64,000 nt of DNA from Owenia fusiformis (taxonomy: Eukaryota; Annelida; Polychaeta; Sabellida; Oweniidae): positions 28,521,986-28,585,985 of the forward strand of contig CAIIXF020000004.1 in assembly GCA_903813345.2 (NCBI GenBank), written 5' to 3'. The notes under the pieces were generated by a model, which was not told the DNA's origin, searched no databases, and saw nothing but the letters and a program-made list of their open reading frames with translations. Positions 34,701 through 46,973 of the stretch are shown piece by piece (position 1 is the stretch's first letter; every line of letters begins with the position of its first letter). Both the position numbers and the translations under genes were made by a program.

Positions 34701-35034
34701 AGAATACATATGAACAGTAATTTTTTATGTGTTTTAGTTACTTAATGGTGGAAAATTTGACGTCCCTGAAGGATTAATCAGACTTTTTCAATGCCCAAAC
34801 AGAAAGCTTAGATGTCATGAGGGAATCGCAAACAAACTGTGACGAAATGCAGTCCTTGAAGAAAGTATACATGTATATACATGAAAAAACGTGAAAATGA
34901 ATAAAAACTATTCAAATTTATGTCTATGTTGTGTAATGTATTCTGCAAATATGAATTTAATGAACAGTAATGTAATTGAACTTGTTATTTGTTGTTTGTT
35001 TTTAATGTAAGATACAATCATTTTTGTAAATTTA

Positions 35035-35312
35035 GTTCAAAGGGGCAAACATTATTGTCAGACCTCTTGACAAGCTGGCAGTATTTTACCTGTGATGCAT
35101 GCCACAGCCGTACGTCTCTTCCCACCAAGACCACCAATGATCCCCAAAACTACCTAAAATGTCATAACTGCTCAGAAATGATGAAGTGTGATCCTAACTC
35201 TTTTACGAATGCTCTAGTTAAGCTCCTTACCTTTGCCGCTATCTTCCCTGACTGTCTGATGTTCTGTTGTGTGTCATGTTGGTTCCAACAACAAGAGGGG
35301 TCACTTTGTTAA
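35035..35312 (+). pseudogene. Exon fragment with paired CxxC motifs
   Basis: An open frame reads LLSDLLTSWQYFTCDACHSR and, after about 15 residues, YLKCHNCSEMMKCDP. The two CxxC pairs suggest a zinc ribbon. A diverged copy at 38450-38710 has stops. No acceptor in the right phase was found and no full gene surrounds it. Confidence 0.4.
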
Positions 35313-35867
35313 AATAGATGACAAATGAGTAGAAAATAATGCAGAAATATATACATGTACTAAATGAAATTGTCATGGAAAGTTACTCAGGTGCAGGGAC
35401 ACTTGGAATGCCTATAAACACAGTGATGGGGACCATTGATTCCTAAATGCAAAGTATGAGTTCTTGTACTCCTTTCACAAACCCCAATATGCCCCACAAG
35501 AGAGGCTACTACCACTATAAGAACTGGTTGTTCCGAATGCAGGCTTATGAAAAAGTACTTTTAACCCCTAAGTATCGCAAACCTGCAAGCCGGATTGATT
35601 CGTGCATTCTGGGTGACAACCTAGTGGTATTGCAGGTTGGCAGCCTAAAAACAGTGCAGTGCTATGGGGTCCAATTTTACATTTGAAGCTTTGCAGACAA
35701 ATGCCAAAACTTTCCGAGTAGTTGACAATGTCAAGACAAACTTTCGACATGAAACCCAAAAATTTAAATCATATGGTCAAAGAAAGAAGGTCAATAAATC
35801 AGAGGACATTTATCCCAAGGAGCACAGGATGAACTGACAATCAATCAGCCTACAAAAATAAATAACA

Positions 35868-36150
35868 ACAATAATCGAAGGAAGCAAAATAATTATCAAT
35901 GGGAAATCCCCCCAATGGTCTGAAGTAACATCAGGTATACCACAAGGAACAGTTTTAGGTCCCATTTTATCCATAATATTCATAAATGATATCCCTAAAG
36001 TGTAAATAACTTTATTAGTATATTATACAAAGAGGTGAAAAATATAGATGACTGAAGATCTACAACAAGATATTAATTCATTGATTGAATGGTCAACTAT
36101 ATTTCAATAAAGACAAGTGCAAAGTCTTAAGATTAGCAAGGTCTTCCCCG
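35868..36150 (+). pseudogene. LINE reverse-transcriptase fragment A
   Basis: One frame reads IIEGSKIIINGKSPQWSEV, SGIPQGTVLGPILSIIFI and NDIPKV, then a stop. After a shift FNKDKCKVLRLAR follows (about 36098-36140). The GIPQGTVLGP block is RT motif B of Jockey/CR1-like LINEs. Confidence 0.7.
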
Positions 36151-36514
36151 AATATTAATACAAGGGGTCATACGTACAACACCAAGATGTGTGCCCCATG
36201 GAAACAGTTGCATGCATATTAGGAAGATAATACTAAAGTATAAAAATTAATTATATATGAGTAACCTCATTTCAAGGTCTGGTACAATGCCTCTCAAGTG
36301 TGGTAAAATAAGATTCTTGATAGCTGGAACCCAAAAAAAACAAGAGCACACAGAAAGTCTTGCAGAAAAAAAAGAATCTGAAATATCTTTCACTTAAATA
36401 TGTAATGATCAGAGCATGTTTAAATGTAACTCACAAAATTAGTTAAAGCACCATATAAGTTAGCATGGAATCATTCCAAGTGAGTTCTAAGTACTTAACA
36501 ACCAATCCAGCTTT

Positions 36515-36685
36515 TTACAAGAACACATCAAGCAAAATCAACTGGGAAGTATTGTTCATTCTATTCACTCAAATATTGAAGTTTTGGCAAACACTAGAGG
36601 CATTTTTCTAGACAAAGAAGGTGCGTTTGATGCTGTTCCCAGTTTTCTTGCAAATCTTGCAATGCAAGTCAAATGGTCTGAATTG
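36515..36685 (+). pseudogene. LINE reverse-transcriptase fragment B
   Basis: Reads SIVHSIHSNIEVLANTRGIF then LDKEGAFDAVPS, resembling RT motif A (FLDIEGAFDNV) of Jockey/R1-like LINEs. Ends at a TAA near 36690. It comes from a different position in RT than fragment A and in a different order. Confidence 0.6.
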
Positions 36686-37281
36686 TAAAGATATTTGGGC
36701 TTGTTTTTCTTTAGAGTGTTCCAACAAGAATGAAATGTGATATCAGCTTTAAAAAGCTGGAAAGTTGATATTGTTTGATTAGATCATGATTACAGTCTGC
36801 ACTATATGTGACAGTAACCAGAGACTCTTCTCGATAAAATGTATTCTGTTGCAGATTGGATTCACTATTTGTTTGTATTGCTGATTTTCCAATTCATTTT
36901 TTCAGTACTTAATGTTCCAATCAAGGACAGGAATGCAATATGTGGTGACATATTGGCAATCAAGGATGTCACTAATATCTAAAATTGAAACATTTGAGTC
37001 TGAAGTTGAATCTTTTACTGCACACTGGATCCAGTATGACAAATTTCTAGAATATTTCAATAACACTTCAAGTCAATCACACATTTTTTAAAACTAGCAT
37101 AATTTATCAAATATTTTCTAAAAAAAGTTTCACTTCCACAATCTTTATTGCAATCTTCGCAATTTCATATTTGCTCCATTTTTAGCCAAATAGTACATGG
37201 GTAAAGTCAAAATATTTGTGTACTTTTATTTCTTTAACATTCCTTTACACTGTTCCAAATAAAATTCCTTAAAGTTCCGAT

Positions 37282-37480
37282 GTGAGAGATTGTCACTATG
37301 AGTGCAAATTTGGAATTCGTAATGTTGCAAATAATTGGTTCAAAAGTGATTTATCTGATAGAAAAACAATAACCTCTTTTAAAAATACTCTATCTGATGA
37401 AAAAATTCTTCAAATGTGGTGTACCTCAAGGGTCTGTTTTAAGCACCATCTTATTAGTTCTCGAATTGAAATATGCAAAA
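37282..37480 (+). pseudogene. LINE reverse-transcriptase fragment C
   Basis: FGIRNVANNWFKSDLSDRKT, then after a frameshift KFFKCGVPQGSVLST. GIRGVAxxWFKSYLxxRK followed by CGVPQGSVLGP is characteristic of RT between motifs A and B. Decayed. Confidence 0.7.
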
Positions 37481-38376
37481 TAGTCATTCAAGTATATAAT
37501 ACAGTAATCGAGCCCGTTGTTTCCATTTCCGTTTCTTTATGCCTGGCATATTGTCTGGAAAATGAAAAATGTTCTTCATATGGAGCATTACACTTTACAC
37601 CTAAATTAAATGATTCTTTGCACATTTGGAAATACTTGGAAAAGAACATGTAATCATTACCTTCAATCAGTAGCTGTATGCTACAAATTGTTGTCTGATT
37701 TGCCCCTGATTTAAAGGATGCTGTTCTTCAAATAGGTGGATGCCATATGGTAGAATGCTGAAGGATGTAGGAATGGTATAATAAATTGGCAATGAACTCA
37801 CAATTTTTTCACTTGGTACCTTTTGAGGTGGATCCCGGCTATGGCATTAATGGTTGAGAAAAAGGGATAGAAACCAGCCATAATTTTCTCCTGATGACCA
37901 TTGTGAATTGTTATGTTTTATGGATTATGATGACGGAACCAGCCATGCCAGGCGAGTGTACGCTCCCTCACGAGGAACTGTTTCCTCAACCACAACCACC
38001 TAAGAGGAAAGCAGTATTAACAGTAGCGCAGTATATCAGCAGATCGCAATATCTCATCCCCAGAAAGAGGCTGTCACTTGAAACAAGACTTAAGAAGGAA
38101 TTTGGAATCTTGTCAATGAAAGATGACAAGGACGCAGACAGGGTGGAGAACTCACGCTGGAGATCGGGTGGAGAACTCACGCTGGAGATCGGGTCGTCCG
38201 ACATTTGACATAAATCTGCCAAGAACCACAACTAACCCCTCCCATAAGAGGAGGTCCAAGCAGCATATATATGGTAAATCATTTAAGTAGATTTATTAGA
38301 AGAGTTTAAATGGTTTTTGTTGCATTTCAGATATGTGACTTTTTCATCTTAGTAGGAAAGGTGACGAGAGGTTCTC

Positions 38377-38710
38377 ATTTACACACAGTCCAATTACTTG
38401 AGAAGGAGTTGGCAGATGACATACGTTTACACAGTCCAATTACTTGGAGGAGTTGTCAGACCTCTTGACAAGCTGGCAGTATTTTACCTGGGATGCATGC
38501 TACAGCCGTAGTTCTCTTCCCACCTAGACCGCCATAATCCCAAAAACTACCTAAAATGTCATAACTGCTCAGAAATGAAATGTGATCCCAACTCTCTCAC
38601 GAATGCTCTAGTTAAGCTCCTTGACCAGTTATTGTGCTGCTATCTTCTCTGACTTGTATATTCTGTTGTGTGTCATATTGGTTCCAACAAGAGGGGTCAT
38701 TTGTTACCTT
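38377..38710 (+). repeat. Diverged copy of the CxxC exon region, with a small tandem duplication
   Basis: TTGTCAGACCTCTTGACAAG and TACCTAAAATGTCATAACTG match 35055-35180. Stops interrupt the frame (after LPT). Before it, CACAGTCCAATTACTTG occurs twice within 75 bp. Confidence 0.75.
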
Positions 38711-40690
38711 TATTTTAACATTATCAAATTTCATAGGAATGCAATACATGTTTTAAAGCACTGACACAGTAATTCAAACCTTAATGACTTTTAACTGGCC
38801 ACTAAACGATACTGTTTGATCCTCTGAATCATCATGTCATAGATCAAATATGTTTTAGATTTGTTTACACAACAATTGTGGGGTTGCTACTACATTGCCA
38901 TTTCCAAGATATCAATCAACCAGAAATACTAATAAGTATCACATCACTGATCACAAAGGGGGGAGGGGCAGTCTAAATGACATGAACAGTTATTTGTAGC
39001 TGTTATTTGTCATTTGTTCTATATAATGGTTAACACGAGAACCCAATATTAGGCTAGCCCTGCAAAAAATCATATTTTTCAGTTGTGTTTTATTTAATCC
39101 TTCATTAAGTAAGAAATACATTCCATTTTAGGTTGCTCGAATGTGCATAAAACCCCATTGATGTTAAAACTGCCCTGGGCATTGTGACACCTGACTACTC
39201 TGACTTATCAATTAACACAACCAAAAATGACAAGACAATAATGACAGATAAACCAACCATGATGTCAAAACCTGAAATTGCCATGATCAAATATATTGAT
39301 ACAACCATGACATCTACAAAATGCCTTTTAAGGAAATGTCTTTTAATACATATTCGAATCAAACATCTATCTTGGAGGTCAAAGAAGGCTTAAAAAACTG
39401 AATGCAACTTAATTTTTGTTAATTTCAAAAACAAGGAATTGTTAACATTGAAAAAGAGACTGCTTAGAGGGAGAAAGATAAGAACCTTGTAGGTGAGAGA
39501 AAATCAAGTGCATCTAAAGTACAGCAAGGAGTGTAAGATGAGTATAAGAAATGACATAAAAAATTAGCAAATCTAGCAATGATAGCATTACAGGGTCTTT
39601 GATACGTTTCCGGTAGGATGCTGTATTTTCTTTTATTGTTTTTCCAAGCTAAATTTTTGACAATATGTGTCCAAATATGTGAATAAATTGTAATAAACGG
39701 GGAAGACTACAATGTAAGTCAAGTGGTTTAAACAAGACCACAATCTAAAATTAAATGACTAGTCCCTAATATTACACCAAAATTCATGTCTGTGTGTTTT
39801 TTACAGATGACATGGGACAACTCCTTTCTAGTCATCCGAGATATCGATGAAGGTCAAATTTGTTTGTCAAGAGGTAATTTTTATGTATTATTACTAACTA
39901 CAACATTTATAACAGGGCATACAATCTAAAAATAGGCTTTGACCCTGTTCATCAGTGACATTGTAAATAAATGCCCGGGATCAGTCCCAAATCAAAGTTC
40001 TATTTCCACTCAATCCTACAGAAAATGAAAACAATTGTAGATGAGGTAATTTACTGGACCCTAGTTTACACTACTAATTGTACATGGAATAGCTTGATAC
40101 AGCCAAAAAAACTTCAGCATTAATTTGCATGCTGAATAGATTGATGTTTCATTGTGTCAAGTTATCAGACCAATGCAGTTCACGATGCAGTTCAGTGTTT
40201 TGAACTACGAGCTGTCAAATGTCAGAACATCATTGTGCAAATAAATGTGTAGATAAATAAACGTATAATAATTGGATAAACCATTGTTAATTCAGGATAT
40301 AATATAAAGAAGAAATTGAATAAATCAGACCCATATACATGTAGTTTGATAGATAGATGGAAATCCACCTTGTTGGAAGCAGCAGATTAAACAAACCCAT
40401 TTTCCAATACATTTTCGATTGGAGGGATCATATGGAAGAAGATTCGTCCGATGGTGGTCCAGGGAAGCCTATATTCAAAATTGGAACCTTTCCATATGTA
40501 CAAGTGAAAAAGGAGATGCTTGATTTCTCCAGCTTGAATGCCATATTTGTATGTGATATAGTACTTGTCATGATAGACAGTGGCACTGAATGCTGTGTTA
40601 AACTGCCTGACACTCTTTAGCAGGTTCATGAGACTGAATTATATCACGGTGAGATAATGAGTGTGGGCCCCTCATACCCTGGAATGCCCT
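38711..40690. other. Gene-poor stretch
   Basis: A short exon-like piece with a TTTTTTACAG acceptor and SRG/GTAATT donor lies at 39807-39871 (MTWDNSFLVIRDIDEGQICL), and an isolated ORF of 87 codons at 40357-40620. Neither connects to another exon or a family I recognise. Confidence 0.35.
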
Positions 40691-40878
40691 TCATGATCTT
40701 GACACCAAAACAATATTTATTTTATCAGGTATAGGGACAGTAACTTTAGTAATAATTAATAAAAGGACAACTAAGGACACCCAAGAATAGAGTGAACAAC
40801 ACCCTGGCTTAATCACTTACAGACATAAATCTCAATACATGCTGTACTCTGTATAAATGAGATACCAGGAACTTTATT

Positions 40879-41900
40879 CTACATTGAAGAACATGGACCA
40901 ATTAAACTTTCAATTAAAAATTACAAGTAAGGATTCCAAAAATGGATACACAAAAGACGCAAATGAGACCCAACCTAGAAACTGACATCAAACTTCTGAA
41001 TAACACTCGTGTTTGTGTTTTCTGTGTTTTCTAATGTATTAATAAAAGTTACTTTGTTCTGGAAATGACAAAACATGTTGGAGGGTCAATACAAATTTGC
41101 AATGATTAAGTTAGGTGGAGCATCGTAATGCTAAAAGAAATATAGGAAGTGGTAATTCTGGAAATTTAACAACATTGTTCACAACCTCTCAAAAGGAGGC
41201 CTTAAACATGTTTTTGGATTGGGTGGAAAGATTTAGGTGGAAAGATTTAGGAGGTGCATTGCAGCTAGGGGTGAATATTTTAAAGGAATATGAGCTATCT
41301 ATGCGCACCAAAGAAATTGAGATTCGTGACAACGACGTATTTGTAAAAAACAGATTATGGTTCAATATGATGGTCCTCATTTATTCTACATTGAAGAACA
41401 TGGACCAAACTTTCAATTAAAAACTACAAGTAAGGATTCCAGAAATTGATGCACAAAAGACGCAAATGAGATCCAACCTAGAAACTGACATCAAACTTCT
41501 GAATAACTCTCGGGATCCATTTTAAAATACCCATAAACATACAAATACACGAAGGTGTGTTTTCTAATGTATTTAATAAAAGTTACCTTGTTCTGGAAAT
41601 GACAAAACGTATTGGAGGGTCAATACAAATTTGCAATGATTAAGTTAGGTGGAGCATCGTTATGCTAAAAGAAATCTAGGAAGTGGTAATTCTGGAAATT
41701 TACCGACATTGTTCACAACCTCTCAAAAGGAGGCCTTAAACATGTTTTTGGATTGGGTGGAAAGATATAGGAGGTGCATTGCAGCTAGGGGTGAATATTT
41801 TAAAGGAATATGAGCGTGAGCATAAGAAAATTACTTATTATGATTAAAATACAATCTGCTATCTATGTGCACCAAAGAAATTGAGATTCGTGACGACGAC
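40879..41900 (+). repeat. ~510-bp tandem duplication carrying a gene fragment
   Basis: ATTCTACATTGAAGAACATG starts both units (40879, 41389); each includes AACCTAGAAACTGACATCAA, a GGAGGGTCAATACAAATTTG block and a coding-like segment (GSGNSGNL, LFTTSQKEALNMFLDWVER). Unit 1 has a 14-bp internal duplication (AGGTGGAAAGATTT twice), which shifts the frame relative to unit 2 (RYRRCIAARGEYFKG). Confidence 0.8.
41115..41420 (+). pseudogene. Uncharacterised repeat-borne protein fragment
   Basis: AKRNIGSGNSGNLTTLFTTS and LNMFLDWVERF, continuing EYELSMRTKEIEIRDNDVF. The same blocks occur in the second tandem unit (41650-41960), there followed by a GTGAGC donor and an interrupted frame. I have an impression of multi-copy invertebrate proteins with a WxxR..CI..RGEYF block but cannot name the family. 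Confidence 0.35.
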
Positions 41901-42051
41901 TTATTTGTAAGACTATGGTGCAATACGATGGTCCTCCTGACGAAAAAGAGAAGAGCTTGAAAATCAAGCAAATAGTGCCAAACATCTCACAACCAAACAA
42001 GATATAAAAGACTTCCATTGTTTGGCTTGTGTAAAAAAAAAATTCAGCCAT

Positions 42052-43250
42052 GAAAAAATTGAAAGTGGTGATATGTATCGTCTTTGAATTTACTTCATGA
42101 CAATTATCTGCATCTCAAATGCATGCAGGCAGGACCAATCGTTAATCTCGAATGTAGGCATGTTAATCAAGTAGACAAAATTTGACGTTATCATGTTTAC
42201 AATGTAAGTAAAATTAATCCTGCAAGCTTCAGTAAACCATTTAGGTTATGATGTCACCCCATCTCATTCAGAAATTGACGTCAGACAATGAGTCCGACTA
42301 AGCAACAAGAACAATCGTTTACTTTCCTAACATTGCCAAAGTATTTTTTGACATCAACAGCAAATAAAAATACAGCGACTATGTGCCTTCCAAAGCTAAG
42401 CTCAGCATGGAAGCGTGTCAACAACTATTTTAAGAAGAAAAATTTTCTTAACACAACTAATACTTTCCTTGGGAAACAAAGAAATATCACCATATTAAAG
42501 GAATCAAAGATTTTCCTGGAAGGCAGCTGTATAGCAGCAGGGCTTTGGAAAAACATAAGACCATAATGGATTGCGAGGATATGGGAGGTTGTGACTGGCA
42601 ATCCAGCATCTTGCCTCCTCTGTCTTACTATGAGAAAGCTGAACATCCCATAGTCATTGCTCAAAATTTAGAATATGATGAATATTTTCATAAATGATAA
42701 GATTATTATACGACCTTTAGGTAAATAACACATTGTGTACTGTCTGCTTTACTAATTATCTGGCATCTGTGGCCAATTTCTCACATTTTCAAACACTAAT
42801 AATATATGCTTATTGCTATACACAGATAATGTGTAAAACTTGGATTTGTTAACACACAAAACGAGTGTTTGTGTTAACAGAATATAAAATATCAACAAAA
42901 ATTACTCCATTACTTTTGGAGTTACTGCAATTAAACGATATTTGAGATGTTCACTGGAAAAGCAGACAGATGGAGAAAAGGGGTACAAAAACAATACTGT
43001 AAACATGAACTTTTGAAAAGTAAACATGTATGTATTTTTGTTTCAGTTGGACACAATTTTTGCCATAATTGTTACAATAGCGGCAGTGAAAGGACAAGAG
43101 ATGTCAGGAGATGAAAAGAATTTAAGCCATTTACCAAAAAAAGAAAAATAGACATACTGTTTAAATAGTGGAACATGCCATCAGATATCAGCTTTTGAGA
43201 AACCATTGATTATATGTGAATGCCCGATCATGCACACAGGGTACAGATGT
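42052..43250. other. No supported gene
   Basis: An isolated 92-codon ORF at 42288-42566 has no family signature and no splice context. Otherwise AT-rich unique sequence. Confidence 0.35.
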
Positions 43251-43404
43251 CTAACTAGACACTTGGACTTTATTTTGCCCCCCCCCCCATCTCAATTCAA
43301 TGAGAGATGATACATGTAGACAACAAGAAATACAACAATAAAATAAAAGTAAATGCATCAGATATAGATGGCACAGAACATATGAATAATTCGTCACAAG
43401 TGAA

Positions 43405-43705
43405 TAACACAGTACAACACGAGCAAACAGCATAGAACATAATACAGCACTAGTAAATGGCAAAGACCATAATACAACATTAGCAAACAGCACAAAACAC
43501 AATACAACACTAGTAAACAGCATAGAACATAATACAAGATTAGCAAACAGCAAAAAACATTATACAGCACTAGCAAACAGCATAGAACATAATACAACAC
43601 CACCAAACAGCATAGAACATAATACAACACCAGCAAACAGCATAGAACATAATACAACACTAGCAAACAGCATGGAACATAATACAGCACTAGCAAATAG
43701 CACAA
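43405..43705 (+). repeat. 30-bp minisatellite, about ten copies
   Basis: AACAGCATAGAACATAATAC plus AACACTAGCA repeats at 30 bp. A multiple of three keeps a minus-strand frame open (LYYVLCCLLV repeats), which should not be read as a membrane protein. Confidence 0.93.
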
Positions 43706-43739
43706 AAAAGGTTAATTCTACAAATTCATTTCCATTTAT

Positions 43740-44040
43740 ACAGCAAAATCAAGATCTAGCCACCAAACAATATTTATTTTATCAAGTATACGGACAGTTA
43801 CTTTACTAATTATTCTAATTTTAAAAATGTGCACTCATTAGGGGAAATTTATTACTCTAAATGTGCCATGGAATGGAATTTGTAGAGTATTTATTTATAG
43901 GGACAGCAACTTAAGTAATAACTTTAATAATTATGATCTTCTAAATAAAAGGACAACTAAGGAAACCCAAAAATGGAGTCAACACAACCCTGGCTTCATC
44001 GCTTACAGACATAAATCTCAAAACATGCTGTGAATGTTGT
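43740..44040 (+). repeat. Dispersed copy of the 40700-40860 sequence
   Basis: CAATATTTATTTTATCA, AAAAGGACAACTAAGGA and CTTACAGACATAAATCTCAA occur in the same order in both places, with about 100 extra bases here. Confidence 0.75.
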
Positions 44041-44563
44041 CTCAGCTCAGCTTGATCTTGCAAATGTCCATAGACTTATTCTAAAATATGAAGTGAAAGT
44101 ATAGTAAAAGCCTTGTAAACCTTGCTTTTTAGTGATAGTGAAACATGTAAAACAACATACATAAAAAATGGCAATTCAGTTGCCACACTGTCATTATAAA
44201 GTGTAATATGCCTCTTTTTTTCAATAAAATCACTCCTCTACTTTTTGAGTGATGTATAAATTATGAAATATTTGTATAATCTGGATAAAAAGGAAGTCTT
44301 CCCATTACAGCATAGTATACATACACAAAACTCTTTGAGTACCTCCTCAATATTAATTCAGACTTCAAGTCCTAAATTATCTATATCCTCACCAGTAATA
44401 ACCTCATACAAGTTATTATTATATATTGAATAGATTAAATATTAAACATCTATTAATATTTCAATTGATTAGTACAAGAAAGTGATATACTTGTTCCGAT
44501 TGAAGGTAAGTCAATGAGATGGCCAATCATGCCCGACAACAGCTTTGACCAACTGAGCCAACA

Positions 44564-44817
44564 GATCTCAACTTTGAAGTTGCTGAACACTTCCTACCCC
44601 CTGGATTCCTCCAGCAGGATATTGCAATGGTTGATGGTGCACGTCATCTTATCTTTGCGAAATGAAATCAGCTGGATCTCTTGGCTAAGGCCAAGGTTTG
44701 GTATATGGATGGTACCTTAAGATCGTAAGTGACCCCTTCAGCCAACTCTTCTTAATCCATGCCTTCATCAAGGGGGAAGATGGTGACATCAAGCAGGAAC
44801 CTCTTGTTTGTGTCTGA
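44564..44817 (+). pseudogene. MULE-type transposase fragment
   Basis: Reads DLNFEVAEHFLPPGFL, DGARHLIFAK, stop, QLDLLAKAKVWYMDGT, then a one-base shift and SDPFSQLFLIHAFIKG. The WYMDGTFK..xDPFxQLFxIHAF block is the first-Asp region of MULE transposases. It has one TGA and one frameshift and ends at TGA (44815-44817). Confidence 0.75.
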
Positions 44818-46207
44818 TAAATGTGTAATAATCTGGCAATATGAAGAACTTGCATAATCCATTTCACTGTTAAGATGTCAACATTAAGATTATTTGTTTT
44901 CAGGTTTAATAGAAATGACAGGACTCTGGACAGCCTTTCTCAAGAGATTATGGACTCACAGACTCTATAATTATAATTTAGGCCTATACATGGCAGTGTT
45001 GGACAAAATGAGTCTAATGGCATAAGATAAAGAAGACTTTGTAAAGTAATGGTGTTAACAGGAACATTGGATCATATGGAAAAGTGCTATCCAAGAATCA
45101 ATTCAGTTTAATGGGAAATACAGATATGTTTTTGCGAGCAGTCTGGGCACTAAGCATGTATATCCTTGTCTTCCACTTGATGAACCTCAGATAAAACACA
45201 CAAGTACAACTTTGATGGTAAGGTATTGGAAAGATATATTGAATGAGAGGAGGAAATAATACATAAGTAATACATAAGTAATAAATAGATATGTAGGTAG
45301 TATATTTGCAATTATGACATATTATGCACATACATGTATTTTTAAATAATTTTGGACATGAACTTTTCTTACATCCTCTATTGAAGAGGAGGTACAAACT
45401 ATTTGGGCTTTTCCAATCATATTGTAGGCCTAATGATGGGACATCATGTAATTTCCATGAGATGAAATTAATTTCATATATGGTTTAAAAGAGGACCGAC
45501 TTCACGACTGAAGCTGAGTAAGTAGCTTAGTAAGTAGTTGAGATGGTAGTTGAGTAAGTAGCTGGTATGTTTACATCCAAACTGGCAACATTGACATAAC
45601 ATGGGGAAATCATCATATCATTGTATTCAACATGTTAACACAATCTGAAGCAACCTAGTTGAACCAAATCATTAATAATTGCGATTATTAGACCATTAGA
45701 TCACTGAGACTGTTTCTGGTTTATTTCAATATTCGCAATACTTGCGGTGAACCTTGACAACTTTTGCTAGTTTGATATTTTTGGTGCTGAAGTTGAAGTT
45801 TCACACATTCGATCAGAGTTATTATTATCCAACTAGTAATTTGACAGCATATGATGGAGTTTTGAGCTACATTGAGACACTTATACACTTATTTATATAG
45901 TTTTAAATAGGTTAGTGTTAAAGACTGTATGCATGTATCTGCTGCCCAGCAGACCCTGATCTGGATATACGATTCTTGCCTGTCTGGTTTCCAGACATAG
46001 GCTTGGTCTATTCAAGCAGGGCATACTAATCTACCACAAGTCCACATTTAAAAGGGATAAATTCTAAGCTGTACAATTGAATGATAAAAATATGTGATAT
46101 ACCCCTACCAAAAATTAGTTGGGTCAGTGCTAACAAAGGTGTACTTTATTCATCACCGCGAGTGTAAATGTAAATAAAAGTAATCTTCAACCAGTACTTC
46201 TATATCA
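44818..46207. other. Gene-free stretch
   Basis: No exon or repeat unit recognised apart from short GTAAGTAG runs near 45520-45560. Confidence 0.45.
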
Positions 46208-46483
46208 TAGTACCCCACACATAATTTTGTCGCCAACTTCAATTTAAGATTAAAGTACTTTCCTACGTACATATCTTCATGAAATTTAGCATACTTAAAC
46301 GTGAACATATTTCCAACACTCAAATTTTTTTATTTTACAAACGGATACCAGGTGTTCACTTGAGACTGACAGCAAACTGCTACATTGTTTTACATTTTCC
46401 CGCTTATTTTGCACTTTTGACCTCTTTCGGTACTGGTTTAAGAAAACTGTTTTGAATTAAATCTGTTCAGTTGAAGTGTAACA

Positions 46484-46972
46484 ATGAAAGGGAAAAAAGG
46501 GTTTTCCAAAGGGGAACAAAACCCCTCTTCTATTTACTTCAAAGGGAGGAATGTTGAAAAAAATATTGTGGTAAAGTGTACAAGAACGTATATACCAAGA
46601 AGGGGAAGTTCGATTTTAGAACAGTTAGACCAAGGCAGATCCAAAACCAATGTTGCTGTAAACCATGGAATAAATATCAGAACTGTTCAGCATATTGCAT
46701 CTACTAACCAGAACTCACCTCAGCAACAGGGTCCAAAATTGAAGATTGTACCAAATTCAGAAGTTGAAGATGTCTTATTTGACATCGCAGATCATGAGCC
46801 ATTCGCACGGATAACGGAGATTAATGAGAAATTTTCCCTTGAAACAGGTGTTGTCATCAGCAATGAGACAATTAAACGTGTGTTATACAGGCGTAATGGA
46901 GGAGAGTTTGTATTTGTTTCTCCAGACAAATCATGTGAGGACCGTAATCTCAGTCAAATATATGCTTCCTAG
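46484..46972 (+). pseudogene. Transposase N-terminal half (helix-turn-helix region)
   Basis: Starts MKGKKGFSKG after an A-rich leader. Residues about 45-75 (RRGSSILEQLDQGRSKTNVA...GINIRTVQHIA) look like the first helix-turn-helix of Tc1-like transposases; ARITEINEKF and VVISNETIKRVLYRR the second. The frame runs to DRNLSQIYAS and then a TAG created where the MITE begins (46974). Confidence 0.75.
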
Positions 46973-46973
46973 T

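Noticed and set aside
35447-35686. 79-codon ORF with YRKPASRIDSCILGDNLVVL
   Set aside because: Reads like protein but lacks splice context or a recognised family; not enough to call a gene.
37894-38208. 104-codon ORF
   Set aside because: No domain; contains a short tandem repeat (GGAGAACTCACGCTGGAGAT) that inflates its length.
39807-39871. Possible exon MTWDNSFLVIRDIDEGQICL
   Set aside because: Good acceptor and donor but no partner exon in phase within reach.
40357-40620. 87-codon ORF
   Set aside because: Isolated; cysteine and hydrophobic pattern without any motif I can name.
42288-42566. 92-codon ORF
   Set aside because: No family resemblance and no supporting neighbours or splice sites in phase.
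43251-43705. Minus-strand ORFs with repeating LYYVLCCLLV, looking like a membrane protein
   Set aside because: Translation of the 30-bp minisatellite; the period is a multiple of three, so the frame stays open by construction.
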